Shown here one piece after another: positions 5,022-13,129 of a DNA stretch of 13,607 bases. Within the stretch, counting starts at the first letter, position 1. The number at the start of each line of letters is the position of its first letter. The stretch spans positions 1-13,607 of the forward strand of contig JAGHAD010000149.1 of the NCBI GenBank assembly GCA_021161685.1, read 5' to 3'. This DNA is from Thermoplasmata archaeon (GTDB lineage Archaea; Thermoplasmatota; E2; DHVEG-1; B18-G2). The position numbers were made by a program, and so were the translations under genes. Below the pieces are notes generated by a model. It worked only from the letters and a program-made list of their open reading frames with translations, did no database searches and had not been told where the DNA came from.

Positions 5022-7727
5022 TCAATCTGCACCTTCTTGATAGAGCTTTTCACCCCTCTTTTCCAATATGCTTGCCTGAGCGGCGACGAGCCTAGCTATC
5101 GGTATCCTGTAGGGTGAACAGCTAACGTAATCTAACCCTATGGCGTGACAGAATTTGATGGAATTCGGTTCCCCTCCATGCTCTCCGCATATACCAATTT
5201 CCAGATTTGGATTTCCCTTTCTTCCCCACTCTACAGCTAACTGCATCAGCTTTCCAACGCCCTTTACATCGAGTACCTGGAATGGGTTATGCTGAAGTAT
5301 GCCATGAGATGTATACATGGGTAAAAACTTGCTCTCGGCGTCTTCTCTGCTGAAGCTGAAAGTTGCCTGCGTCAGGTCGTTTGTACCAAAGCTAAAGAAG
5401 TCGCAGACCTTTGCCAGATCTTCTGCTCTCATGCAAGCTCTTACGCATTCCATCATGGTTCCAAATTTTAGAGGAATCTTTACATTGTATTCTCTTTCAA
5501 CTTCTCCCTTTATTCTGTCAACCATTTTTCTAACCCATTTCAGCTCCTGTGCGGTTACGACTTGAGGAACCATTATCTCTGGATTCACTTTTATGCCCTC
5601 CTTTATCACTTCGGCGGCAGCCTCTAGCAAAGCTCTTATCTGCATCTCATAAATGTAAGGATAGGTCATCCCAAGCCTTACCCCTCTGTGACCAAGCATT
5701 GGATTTATCTCTTGCAATTCCTTTACTCTCTTTAGTAGCCTTTTTCTTTCAACCACTTCTGGATCGTCATCCTTCTTACCTTTCTCCTTCAGAACGAATA
5801 TCTCGTTGAGCAATTCTTCTGGAGAAGGCATGAATTCGTGCAGAGGAGGATCGAGCAATCTCACTATCATTGGCCTATCTCCCATTATCCTAAGCATTTC
5901 CTTGAAATCTTCCTTTTGCATTGGTCTCAACTTCTCTATCTGTTTCTTCCTTTCCTCCTCGCTTCCCGCAATGATCATGGCTCTCATTATCGGCATCCTA
6001 TCTGGAGCATTGAACATCCTTTCAGTTCTGCACAAACCTATACCTTCCGCACCAAACTTTATAGCCAACATCGCCATTTCTGGGGTATCGGCATTTGCCC
6101 TTACTCCAAGTTTCCTTATATCGTCCGCCCATCTCAATAATGTTTTAAACTCTTCAGAAAGCTCCGGATGAGTAAGCGGAACAGCTCCAAGAATAACCTC
6201 TCCAGTGGAACCATCTATGGTAATTATATCCCCCTCAGATACAACTACTTCACCAACGGTAAATCTCTTCTTTTCCAAATCGATCTTTATATCCTCACAG
6301 CCAACGACGCAGGGCTTTCCTATTCCCCTCGCAACAACCGCGGCATGGCTTGTTGCTCCCCCTCTTGAAGTAAGTACGCCTTCAGCTGCCACTATTCCAT
6401 GGATATCCTCTGGCGTCGTTTCTGGCCTAACGAGAATAACCTTCTTTCCAGACTTGGCTAACTTTTCTGCACTATCTGGATCAAATACAACTGCTCCAGA
6501 TGCCGCACCTGGAGATGCATTCAGACCTTTTGCTAGAACCTCATAGTGGGCATTTGGATCTATCCTCGGATGGAGAAGCTGATCCACTTGTTCTGGAGTT
6601 ATCCTCATTATGGCTTCCTCCTTGTCTATTATTCCCTCCTTAACCATATCAACCGCTATCTTCACGGCTGCGCTTGCAGTTCTTTTTCCAGTTCTTGTTT
6701 GGAGGATGAACAGCTTCCCCTCTTCTATCGTAAATTCTATATCCTGCATATCTCTGTAGTGTCTCTCGAGCTTATCACATATCTCCACAAATTGATTGTA
6801 CAGCTCCTCGTTTTGCTCTTTCAGTTTAGATACTGGAAGGGGTGTTCTTATACCAGCTACCACATCTTCACCTTGAGCATTCATCAGGTACTCTCCATAC
6901 AACTCCTTGTTCCCGTTCGCAGGGTTTCTAGTGAACGCAACTCCAGTTCCAGAATTCTCACCCATATTACCAAAAACCATTACCTGAACATTGGCTGCAG
7001 TTCCCAAGTTGTGAGGAATTTTATTTACCTCCCTGTACTTGATAGCCCTCTTGTTATTCCATGAGTCAAAAACGGCTTTAATTGCCATGTAAAGCTGTTC
7101 CATCGGATCTTGAGGAAAATCTCTTCCAGTTTCCTGCTTCACCAATCTCTTGAAGGAATTTACAACTGTAGAAAGGGCTTGCTCAGATAGTTCTTGATCG
7201 TATTGTACATTTTCTATCTCCTTAACTCTTTCCAGTTCCTTTTCGAACTTCTCGTGATCTATTTTCAAAACTACGTTCCCAAACATTTGAATCAATCTTC
7301 TGTAACAATCGAGGGCAAATCTTCTGTTGTTTGTTTTTTTAGCCAATCCTTCAACGGTTTCATCATTTAGCCCAATGTTCAGAATCGTATCCATCATCCC
7401 GGGCATAGACACTGGAGCCCCAGACCTCACAGATACAAGGAGGGGGTTTTCTTTATCTCCAAACTTCTTCCCAGTTATTCTCTCCAGCTCCTTCAAAGCT
7501 TGTTCCACCTGCTCCTTTAAACCATCGGGAAATTGCTTTCCATTTGCATGATATGCATTGCAGGCTTCAGTTGTTATCGTAAAGCCTTGGGGAATCGGCA
7601 AACCTAGCCTCGTCATCTCCGCAAGATTTGCTCCCTTCCCTCCCAGAAGATCCTTCATCTGAGCATTGCCTTCATGGAACATGTAAACGTACTTCTTCTG
7701 CGAAACCAACTGTTGGCTCGTTTCCAT
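5022..7727 (-). CDS. ppdK: pyruvate, phosphate dikinase
   Basis: A complete 901-residue PPDK, which interconverts pyruvate + ATP + Pi and PEP + AMP + PPi in the cytoplasm, reversibly linking glycolysis and gluconeogenesis. Domains in order: ATP-grasp nucleotide domain (about 12-350) with LLGGKGANLAEM (27-38), IPQGFTITTEAC (45-56) and SVRSGAPVSMPGMMDTILN (99-117); swivelling phosphohistidine domain with SRGGATSHAAVVARG (454-468), in which H461 carries the phosphate; and the C-terminal PEP/pyruvate TIM barrel (about 525-895) with GLCRTERMF (564-572), RLLDPPLHEF (623-632), FGTNDLTQATFSFSRED (780-796) and catalytic C847 in GICGEHGG. The segment usually read as MIE-x-PRA is MMECVRA (758-764), lacking the proline. 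The start at 7727 has GGTGA (7733-7729) only one base away, unusually close, and a second AGGAG near 7740. It converges on pdaD with a 1-bp gap. Confidence 0.97.
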   Translation of the reverse strand: METSQQLVSQKKYVYMFHEGNAQMKDLLGGKGANLAEMTRLGLPIPQGFTITTEACNAYHANGKQFPDGLKEQVEQALKELERITGKKFGDKENPLLVSVRSGAPVSMPGMMDTILNIGLNDETVEGLAKKTNNRRFALDCYRRLIQMFGNVVLKIDHEKFEKELERVKEIENVQYDQELSEQALSTVVNSFKRLVKQETGRDFPQDPMEQLYMAIKAVFDSWNNKRAIKYREVNKIPHNLGTAANVQVMVFGNMGENSGTGVAFTRNPANGNKELYGEYLMNAQGEDVVAGIRTPLPVSKLKEQNEELYNQFVEICDKLERHYRDMQDIEFTIEEGKLFILQTRTGKRTASAAVKIAVDMVKEGIIDKEEAIMRITPEQVDQLLHPRIDPNAHYEVLAKGLNASPGAASGAVVFDPDSAEKLAKSGKKVILVRPETTPEDIHGIVAAEGVLTSRGGATSHAAVVARGIGKPCVVGCEDIKIDLEKKRFTVGEVVVSEGDIITIDGSTGEVILGAVPLTHPELSEEFKTLLRWADDIRKLGVRANADTPEMAMLAIKFGAEGIGLCRTERMFNAPDRMPIMRAMIIAGSEEERKKQIEKLRPMQKEDFKEMLRIMGDRPMIVRLLDPPLHEFMPSPEELLNEIFVLKEKGKKDDDPEVVERKRLLKRVKELQEINPMLGHRGVRLGMTYPYIYEMQIRALLEAAAEVIKEGIKVNPEIMVPQVVTAQELKWVRKMVDRIKGEVEREYNVKIPLKFGTMMECVRACMRAEDLAKVCDFFSFGTNDLTQATFSFSREDAESKFLPMYTSHGILQHNPFQVLDVKGVGKLMQLAVEWGRKGNPNLEIGICGEHGGEPNSIKFCHAIGLDYVSCSPYRIPIARLVAAQASILEKRGEKLYQEGAD

Positions 7728-7760
7728 GTCACCGCCTAGCTCCTGTTCTAAAAAATTAAG

Positions 7761-7772
7761 TGCTTAAAAGAG
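7761..7772 (-). promoter_or_regulatory. putative TATA box of ppdK
   Basis: The minus strand reads CTCTTTTAAGCA here. The TTTTAAG element is about 39 bases ahead of the ppdK ATG, which would give a leader of about 13 bases containing the Shine-Dalgarno-like GGTGA. This makes ppdK one of the few genes in the window with a short leader. Confidence 0.4.
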
Positions 7773-7785
7773 TTTGCTCTCGAAA

Positions 7786-7802
7786 TTAAATTTTAATATA
7801 AT
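7786..7802 (+). promoter_or_regulatory. putative TATA box of the C25 peptidase gene
   Basis: TTTTAATATAAT (7791-7802) lies about 22-27 bases ahead of the tandem ATGs at 7818 and 7821, the distance expected for a leaderless archaeal mRNA. It is separated by only about 20 bases from the divergent ppdK element. Confidence 0.5.
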
Positions 7803-7817
7803 AAAGGCGATATATGT

Positions 7818-9200
7818 ATGATGAGTGCCAAAAACTTCTTCATATGCATCTTCTTTGCAACCTTGATATTTACATCTTCTGCAGCATCGCCATGTAGGGA
7901 AAAAAGCATTTACAAACTCTTAATCGTAGCTCCAAAAGAGTTCTGCCCGTTGCTTAAACCACTCGTAGCTCACAAGGAAAAGGTTGGCATACCAACCAAG
8001 CTCGTTAGCTTGGAAAAGGTTTACGATGAGATGTTTTGGTATGGGAGAGATAAACCAGAGAAGATAAAATATTTCATAAAATTTGCTATCGAGAGATGGG
8101 GAATAAAATACGTTCTACTGGTTGGGGACTACAAGAAAATACCAGTGAGATATGTCTACAACTCATTCAATTATTCCTTTTTCCCAGAAGAAAAATTCAT
8201 ATCAGAGCTTTATTACGCAGACATATACGATAAACACGGTAGATTCTCATCATGGGATACGAATAACAATGGGATATATGGAGAATGGTTTGGAGAGGAA
8301 GCAGAAGATGGAAACATAGATCTCTATCCGGACGTTTACGTTGGACGCCTTGCTTGCAGGAATTCTTTTGAGGTTGCCGTTATGGTAGATAAGATAATAA
8401 AGTATGAGACCAGAACTTATGGATCCAAGTGGTTCAGAAGGTTTGTGGTAGTGGGTGGAGATACTTATCCAGAATGCCTGAATCCAAAATGGAAAGGTTA
8501 TGAGGGAGAAGAAAATACCTTGAAAGCAATTAAAAACATGACCGGATTTGAGCCAATAAAACTTTGGGCATCCGATGGCTCTTTCAAAGGACAAATCGAT
8601 GTGATAAGGGCTATAAATAGAGGGTGTGGCTTCATTTACTTTGATGGTCATGGTAGCCCTATGAGCTGGGCGACGCATCCCCCAAATAATGCAGAGAAAT
8701 GGATAAGGGGGTTGGAAAATTACAACATGTGGATGCTCCATAATGGGTATAAGCTACCAGTATGTGTAGTTAGTGGTTGTCACAACAGCGAATTCGATAC
8801 AACCCCTTTAAACCTCCTTCTAAATCCGAGGGAATCTTTCTTCCTCAGGTTGGATTTTGTGCCAGAATGCTGGAGCTGGAAGCTGGTGAGCAAACCTTTT
8901 GGAGGAGCGATTGCTGTAATAGGATGCACGGGATTGGGGATGACAAAGGAAGATAAAACTTCCTTCAGCGGTGGACTCGATTATTTGGATGCTCGTTTCT
9001 TCTGGGAATATGGAGTTAATGGAACAGATATTCTTGGAGATGTTTGGGGTAAAGCCATATCAGACTATATTGACAAGTATCCAATAAACTGGAGCTCCCC
9101 AGCTATGAGCGATTCTGCAATTGACGCAAAAACCGTGGAGCAGTGGGTATTACTTGGAGATCCCAGCTTAAAGATAGGAGGGTATGCTGAGATCGATTAA
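7818..9200 (+). CDS. exported gingipain-type (C25) cysteine peptidase
   Basis: A 460-residue protein with an N-terminal signal peptide (hydrophobic 7-20, likely cleavage around SAASPC at 21-26), so it should act outside the membrane. It matches the peptidase C25 fold: an N-terminal subdomain with YKLLIVAPKEF (32-42) and IKYVLLVGDYKKIPVRY (96-112), the DLYPDVYVGRLAC strand (168-180), and a catalytic subdomain with H278 in YFDGHGSPMSW (274-284) and C321 in VCVVSGCHNSEFD (315-327), the expected His/Cys dyad. FGGAIAVIGCTGLG (361-374) and EQWVLLGDPSLKIGG (441-455) are also family-typical. DTNNNGIYGEW (147-157) resembles a calcium loop. Unlike many C25 proteins there is no long C-terminal beta-sandwich, sorting signal or anchor; the protein stops after the peptidase domain. 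Substrate unknown. ATG at 7818 or 7821 may be the start. Its own TATA separates it from the downstream sensor genes. Confidence 0.85.
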   Translation: MMSAKNFFICIFFATLIFTSSAASPCREKSIYKLLIVAPKEFCPLLKPLVAHKEKVGIPTKLVSLEKVYDEMFWYGRDKPEKIKYFIKFAIERWGIKYVLLVGDYKKIPVRYVYNSFNYSFFPEEKFISELYYADIYDKHGRFSSWDTNNNGIYGEWFGEEAEDGNIDLYPDVYVGRLACRNSFEVAVMVDKIIKYETRTYGSKWFRRFVVVGGDTYPECLNPKWKGYEGEENTLKAIKNMTGFEPIKLWASDGSFKGQIDVIRAINRGCGFIYFDGHGSPMSWATHPPNNAEKWIRGLENYNMWMLHNGYKLPVCVVSGCHNSEFDTTPLNLLLNPRESFFLRLDFVPECWSWKLVSKPFGGAIAVIGCTGLGMTKEDKTSFSGGLDYLDARFFWEYGVNGTDILGDVWGKAISDYIDKYPINWSSPAMSDSAIDAKTVEQWVLLGDPSLKIGGYAEID

Positions 9201-9213
9201 ATTTTTAAATTGA
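9198..9213 (+). promoter_or_regulatory. putative TATA box of the PAS/kinase operon
   Basis: TTTTTAAAT (9202-9210) follows directly after the peptidase stop codon and lies about 24 bases before the ATG at 9230, which would make that start leaderless. The T-run could also serve as a weak terminator for the peptidase gene. Confidence 0.5.
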
Positions 9214-9229
9214 AAGCGTTTAAGCTCAT

Positions 9230-10537
9230 ATGGATGGGATGCACTCTGAGAAGAAAACCTTAGAGGAAAAAAGATCTATCCCCTCGAGAGAAGATCTAAC
9301 TAGAACTCTACTTGAGGACTTTCAAGAAGGTCTGGCGATCATTGGCACTGATTTCACCATTCTTGAGGTGAACAGATGGTTAAGAGATTTCTATGGGAAA
9401 ATTTCTGGAGAAAAATGCTACGAGGTTTTTCTGGGAAGAGATAGCTCGTGTCCAGACTGCCCGGTAAAAGGTATAGAGAACTCTCCAAAGTACTTTTGTA
9501 GGAAGGGAATCTGGCTCGAGATATGCGCATATCCAATAAAGAATTGCATGGGGAAGATTGTTGGAATTTTGGAGCAATTGAGAGATGTTACCAAAATGAA
9601 GCCAGAGGAAGATGAAATCAAGTCGCTTCTTAACAGTGTATTCGATGATATAGACGTGGGTTTTTTCATTTTAGATGAGAATTTTCGAGTGGTATGGATG
9701 AACAATACTTTGCAAGAATATTTCGGCATAGAAAGGAAAGAAGTTATTGGCAAAGATAAAAGGGACTTGATTCAGAAGAAAATCAAATACATCTTTGAAA
9801 AACCAGATAGGTTTGCGCACAAAGTTCTTTCATCCTATGACGATAATGCTTACACAATGTCTTTTGAATGTCACGTTCTACCCGATGAAAAAAGAGAGGA
9901 AAGGTGGCTAGAGCATAGGAGTAAACCGATTTCTTTTGGTCCATATAAGGGAGGAAGGATTGAACTGTACTATGATGTTACGGAAAGAAAAATTTTGGAA
10001 ACAAAACTCATGGAAAACTTAAAAATTTTCAAAACGCTTGCGGAGGAAGCGAAAGATGGCATAATAATGATAGATAATGATGGGAAGGTGGTTTTCTGGA
10101 ATAAGGGTGCGGAGGAGATATTTGGATATAAGGCGGATGAGATCATAGGAAAGGATATGCACATAACGTGCGCATCTAGAGAATGCCTAGATGACTATAT
10201 GAAGGGATTTATTGTGTTCAGGAGGCATGGAAGGGGAAAGGTTGTTGGTAGAACCGTAGAGGTAACTGGGATTAGAAAGGATGGAAGGAGAATTCCGGTT
10301 GAACTATCAGTGAGTGCCGTTAAAATAAGAGGAAAATGGCACGCAATAGGAATTGCAAGGGATATCAGTAAAAGGAAGAGAATGGAAGAAGAATTGAAGA
10401 AAAAGGTTGAGGAGCTGGAAAGATTTTACAGAATAGCTCTTGATAGGGAACTTAAAATGATCGAACTCAAGAAAAAAATAAACCAGCTTCTAAGAGAAAG
10501 AGGGAAGGAGCAAAGGTATATAATTGAAGGAGGTTAG
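9230..10537 (+). CDS. three-PAS cytoplasmic sensor protein without output domain
   Basis: A 435-residue soluble protein with three PAS-type domains. PAS1 (about 25-122) carries clustered cysteines: C63 in GEKCYEVF, C74 and C77 in SSCPDCPVKG, plus C90, C99 and C106; this CY...CxxCP pattern recurs in PAS sensors and could bind a metal or respond to redox, though that is inference. PAS2 spans about 133-254 (GFFILDENFRVVWMNN, ending DVTERK) and PAS3 about 264-383 (GIIMIDNDGKVVFWNKGAEE, ending RDISKRKR). A coiled coil follows (384-400), then RELKMIELKKKINQLLRERG (406-425), a tail often seen linking PAS regions to kinases or receivers. No histidine kinase, GGDEF or receiver domain follows. The next gene, a membrane kinase, starts three bases after its stop, so this protein probably feeds signals to that kinase. 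The ATG at 9230 fits the TATA box; ATG 9239 is an alternative. Confidence 0.88.
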   Translation: MDGMHSEKKTLEEKRSIPSREDLTRTLLEDFQEGLAIIGTDFTILEVNRWLRDFYGKISGEKCYEVFLGRDSSCPDCPVKGIENSPKYFCRKGIWLEICAYPIKNCMGKIVGILEQLRDVTKMKPEEDEIKSLLNSVFDDIDVGFFILDENFRVVWMNNTLQEYFGIERKEVIGKDKRDLIQKKIKYIFEKPDRFAHKVLSSYDDNAYTMSFECHVLPDEKREERWLEHRSKPISFGPYKGGRIELYYDVTERKILETKLMENLKIFKTLAEEAKDGIIMIDNDGKVVFWNKGAEEIFGYKADEIIGKDMHITCASRECLDDYMKGFIVFRRHGRGKVVGRTVEVTGIRKDGRRIPVELSVSAVKIRGKWHAIGIARDISKRKRMEEELKKKVEELERFYRIALDRELKMIELKKKINQLLRERGKEQRYIIEGG

Positions 10538-10540
10538 TGA
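10526..10540 (+). promoter_or_regulatory. strong ribosome binding site for the kinase gene
   Basis: GAAGGAGG ends seven bases before the GTG at 10541, giving the best Shine-Dalgarno in the window. It fixes that GTG as the start and lies within the last codons of the upstream PAS gene, so the two are translated from one message. It contrasts with the leaderless first genes. Confidence 0.75.
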
Positions 10541-12451
10541 GTGTCCGCTAGGATATTCTGGTTACTTCCTATTTCTGCCATCTACATTACTGTGGCTTGG
10601 TTCATCAGGTTGTACCTGAAAGATAGGGATAAGAGAAAACTCCTATTTTCGATCGTCTTCGTACTGGCTTCTATGGATTATATTGTAGAGCTCCTTGCGA
10701 TCCCGTACACTTCCAACTTTATTATTCTAAACATTTACTTGGCTGCATCCATACCGTTGCAGATTACGATATTCGTAGCCGTCCTTGAAACCATGTATAG
10801 CATTAAGGATTTCAATAAAGCATTTAATATTCTTCTGCTCATATTTGCCTCACTAATAGTTTCTTCACTTCTTCCTTTTTCACTGCAAAATGTGCTCAAA
10901 CCCATTCGCATCGTTCTAGCCATGGAAACAATAGGTATGTCTTTTTTCTCCTTCATAAAGAAGAAAAGAGAAGATGCCCTACTATTTGGATTATCGCTCG
11001 TTTGTTTCACATCGGCAAGTATAGGATTAGCCTCTAATGATCAGGGGTTAGCTATTTTTTCGTTTACGATGGCATACATATTTCTAGCTCTCGTCTTCAG
11101 GAAAGCAAAAGGAGAAGAGGGAATATCTTCATATTTTGCTCTAAAGAAAAGGCTGGAGGAAACGGAAAGAAAGCTAAGGCTAAGCGAGGAAAAATATCGC
11201 ATTATTGTTGAAAACACGAGCGATGTCATCATGCTCAATAATCCCAGAGGAATTATAACCTATGTAAGCCCTTCTTGCGAGAGGCTGTTTGGATACAAGG
11301 CAGAGGAATTTTTGGGAAAAACTCCATGGGAAATTCACATTGTCTATCCAGATGATCTGAGAAGAGTAGCCCTATATCATCACAGGGTAAAGAATGGATT
11401 GGAAGTAAAGCCCATAGAGTATCGCATTATAACAAAGGAAGGCAAAATTAAATGGATTTCACACTCGATTTCTATAGTAAGGGATGAAAAAAGCAGGATA
11501 GTTACCTTCATCAGCTCTTACAGGGATGTAACCGAGAGAAAGGAAATGGAGCACCGGCTGTCTATTAAGGTTATGGAGCTGGAGAGAGCGAGAAAGGCTT
11601 ACTTGAACATAATGGAGGATCTCAAGGAAACCGTGGAGAACCTCAAGAGAGCTAGAGAGGAAATCAGGAAGAAGAATAAAGAATTAGAGGAATTGAATAG
11701 AGATCTGGAAAGGAAAGTAAAGGAAAGAACAGAAGAAGTAGAGAGACTTCTAAAAGCAAAAGAAGAGTTGCTCATCCAAATAAGCCATGATATAAAAACC
11801 CCTTTGACCCCCCTCTGTAATCTGCTACCATTAGTAAAGGAAATGTCCGATCAACCAAAAGCAAAACAGCTGATCGATGTTTGCATAAGGAATGTGAATT
11901 ACATGAGAAAGCTTGTAACCGATACCTTACAGCTGTTAAAAGCCGATGCAGTTAAGCTGAACGTTGAGGATATACTCCTTCTTGAAGAAGTAAAGAACTT
12001 GCTGGAGGATCACAAGGTTAATTTGCAGGAGAAGAAAATGGATGTGAAAATCTTAATAGAGGAAGATGTAATAGTCAGGGCAGATAGGGTTAGATTGAGA
12101 GAGATTCTAGATAACCTGATATCGAATGCAATAAAATATAGCAAAGAAGGAGGGGAGATAACCATAGGTGCAGAGAGAGAAGAGGATATGGTAAAGATCT
12201 TTGTTAGGGATAATGGCATAGGTATGACAAAAGAACAATTGAAACACATTTTTGATGAATTTTACAAAGGCGATAGATCGAGGCATGATTTGTCATCTGT
12301 GGGGATGGGTTTATCTATATGCAAGAGGTTAGTTGAGAAGCATGGTGGTAAAATATGGGCTGAGAGCGAGGGCTTGGGAAAAGGATCAACTTTCTACTTT
12401 ACTCTTCCCGCAGGCGAGCAGAAATCCAAAGAGATCGTGAGCAACGTGTAA
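10541..12451 (+). CDS. membrane PAS sensor histidine kinase
   Basis: A 636-residue histidine kinase. The N-terminal 190 residues form about seven hydrophobic segments (roughly 5-25, 34-54, 60-85, 95-115, 120-138, 146-164, 168-187), resembling a membrane-embedded sensor module with little extracellular sequence. A PAS domain follows (about 212-335, from KLRLSEEKYRIIVENTSDV to YRDVTERK), then a long coiled coil (338-408). The HisKA phosphoacceptor is H416 in IQISHDIKTPLTPL. The ATPase domain has the N box NLISNAIKYS (525-534, N529), G1 DNGIGM (557-562), F box FDEFYKGD (571-578) and G2 VGMGLSICKRLVEKHGG (587-603). All catalytic motifs are intact. There is no receiver domain, and no response regulator lies in the window. 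The start is GTG with a strong ribosome site. It is co-transcribed with the three-PAS protein; the ligand is unknown. Confidence 0.94.
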   Translation: MSARIFWLLPISAIYITVAWFIRLYLKDRDKRKLLFSIVFVLASMDYIVELLAIPYTSNFIILNIYLAASIPLQITIFVAVLETMYSIKDFNKAFNILLLIFASLIVSSLLPFSLQNVLKPIRIVLAMETIGMSFFSFIKKKREDALLFGLSLVCFTSASIGLASNDQGLAIFSFTMAYIFLALVFRKAKGEEGISSYFALKKRLEETERKLRLSEEKYRIIVENTSDVIMLNNPRGIITYVSPSCERLFGYKAEEFLGKTPWEIHIVYPDDLRRVALYHHRVKNGLEVKPIEYRIITKEGKIKWISHSISIVRDEKSRIVTFISSYRDVTERKEMEHRLSIKVMELERARKAYLNIMEDLKETVENLKRAREEIRKKNKELEELNRDLERKVKERTEEVERLLKAKEELLIQISHDIKTPLTPLCNLLPLVKEMSDQPKAKQLIDVCIRNVNYMRKLVTDTLQLLKADAVKLNVEDILLLEEVKNLLEDHKVNLQEKKMDVKILIEEDVIVRADRVRLREILDNLISNAIKYSKEGGEITIGAEREEDMVKIFVRDNGIGMTKEQLKHIFDEFYKGDRSRHDLSSVGMGLSICKRLVEKHGGKIWAESEGLGKGSTFYFTLPAGEQKSKEIVSNV

Positions 12452-12465
12452 AAATTATATATTAC
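12452..12465 (+). promoter_or_regulatory. TATA box of the HsmA-like gene
   Basis: AAATTATATATTAC begins one base after the kinase stop; TTATATAT is centred about 25 bases ahead of the ATG at 12483. The gene is therefore likely transcribed separately from the kinase, as a leaderless message. Confidence 0.6.
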
Positions 12466-12482
12466 TAAGATGATTTAAGTGC

Positions 12483-13010
12483 ATGAAACGAAAGGCAATC
12501 TTATTTAGCGTTTTTGCAGCTGGTACTATATTGCTAAGTGCCCCTTCTTCCGCATATCTGGAAACGAGGAGCAAGCTTTTAACTGAATACCAACCAATAA
12601 CTTTGGATGTAAATGATACGTTGCTCGTCCTTTCGATAATAGCTTTTTCCATGGCTTTGGTATGTTACACAACCGGCGTTTTTTCTGAGATGATTGCAAA
12701 AGAATTAAAACCATGGCATGTCAAAATATTCTGGTTGGGTTTCTTATTTGAGATATGCGGAGCCATACCAATGTTCATGAGGAGCGAGAAAGGAAACATT
12801 TCTTTACATAAAATAGTTGGGGCAATTGGTCTAGCCTTAATCATAACTCACAACGTTTTAGCGTCGATAGCAATTAGAACGAATCTGGATATAGTCCTGA
12901 AATTGTTTCCAAAATTCAGTGCATTTGTCTATGCGATTTGGCTAATCGCTTTCATAACTGGAATGATAATTGGCATGAAAAAGCAAGAGCATTCTAGCGC
13001 TGCATTCTAA
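12483..13010 (+). CDS. HsmA-like small membrane protein
   Basis: A 175-residue integral membrane protein. After a signal-like first hydrophobic segment (5-24) and a short polar region, four helices follow at about 46-68, 80-98, 108-131 and 144-164. The pattern LVCYTTGVFSEMIAKELKPW (59-78), FWLGFLFEICGAIPMF (83-98), LHKIVGAIGLALIITHNVLA (108-127) and PKFSAFVYAIWLIAFITGM (143-161) matches what I recall of the HsmA family (TIGR03987), whose biochemical role is not established. H109, H122 and other conserved polar residues inside helices make a cofactor-binding role conceivable, but no haem motif is evident. Compared with the usual family length of about 120-140 residues, it has an extra N-terminal segment of about 40 residues with a possible cleavage after APSSA. 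It lies after the kinase under its own TATA box, and its stop overlaps that of the convergent interrupted gene. Confidence 0.7.
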   Translation: MKRKAILFSVFAAGTILLSAPSSAYLETRSKLLTEYQPITLDVNDTLLVLSIIAFSMALVCYTTGVFSEMIAKELKPWHVKIFWLGFLFEICGAIPMFMRSEKGNISLHKIVGAIGLALIITHNVLASIAIRTNLDIVLKLFPKFSAFVYAIWLIAFITGMIIGMKKQEHSSAAF

Positions 13011-13129
13011 AGGAAATTTGCGTCGATCTTTGTAATTGGCAAAAAATTCTCTTCACCCAAATCCAGTTGATATTGAAGTAAGGGCATTCGTGGCAATGCG
13101 AATTTTCTCAAAATTTCAGCCTTTTGCCT
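13007..13129 (-). pseudogene. in-frame continuation of the last gene after a TGA
   Basis: After the TGA (13132-13130) that ends the upstream reading frame, the same frame stays open for 40 codons and ends in TAG at 13009-13007. The encoded stretch (RQKAEILRKFALPRMPLLQY, then a part ending in ITKIDANFL) looks like ordinary protein, with balanced composition, and the TAG overlaps the TAA of the convergent gene by two bases, as neatly packed neighbours would. This suggests that the intact gene extended to 13007 and that the TGA is a nonsense mutation, a sequencing error or, less likely, a recoded codon. The change from an Arg (CGA) or Trp (TGG) codon would need one base. Confidence 0.45.

Noticed and set aside
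6546..7064. 172-codon open frame on the plus strand
   Set aside because: It lies inside the nucleotide-binding domain of ppdK on the opposite strand and has a biased, unstructured composition.
8250..8741. 163-codon minus-strand open frame
   Set aside because: It is antisense to the C25 peptidase gene, whose catalytic motifs and upstream promoter support the plus strand.
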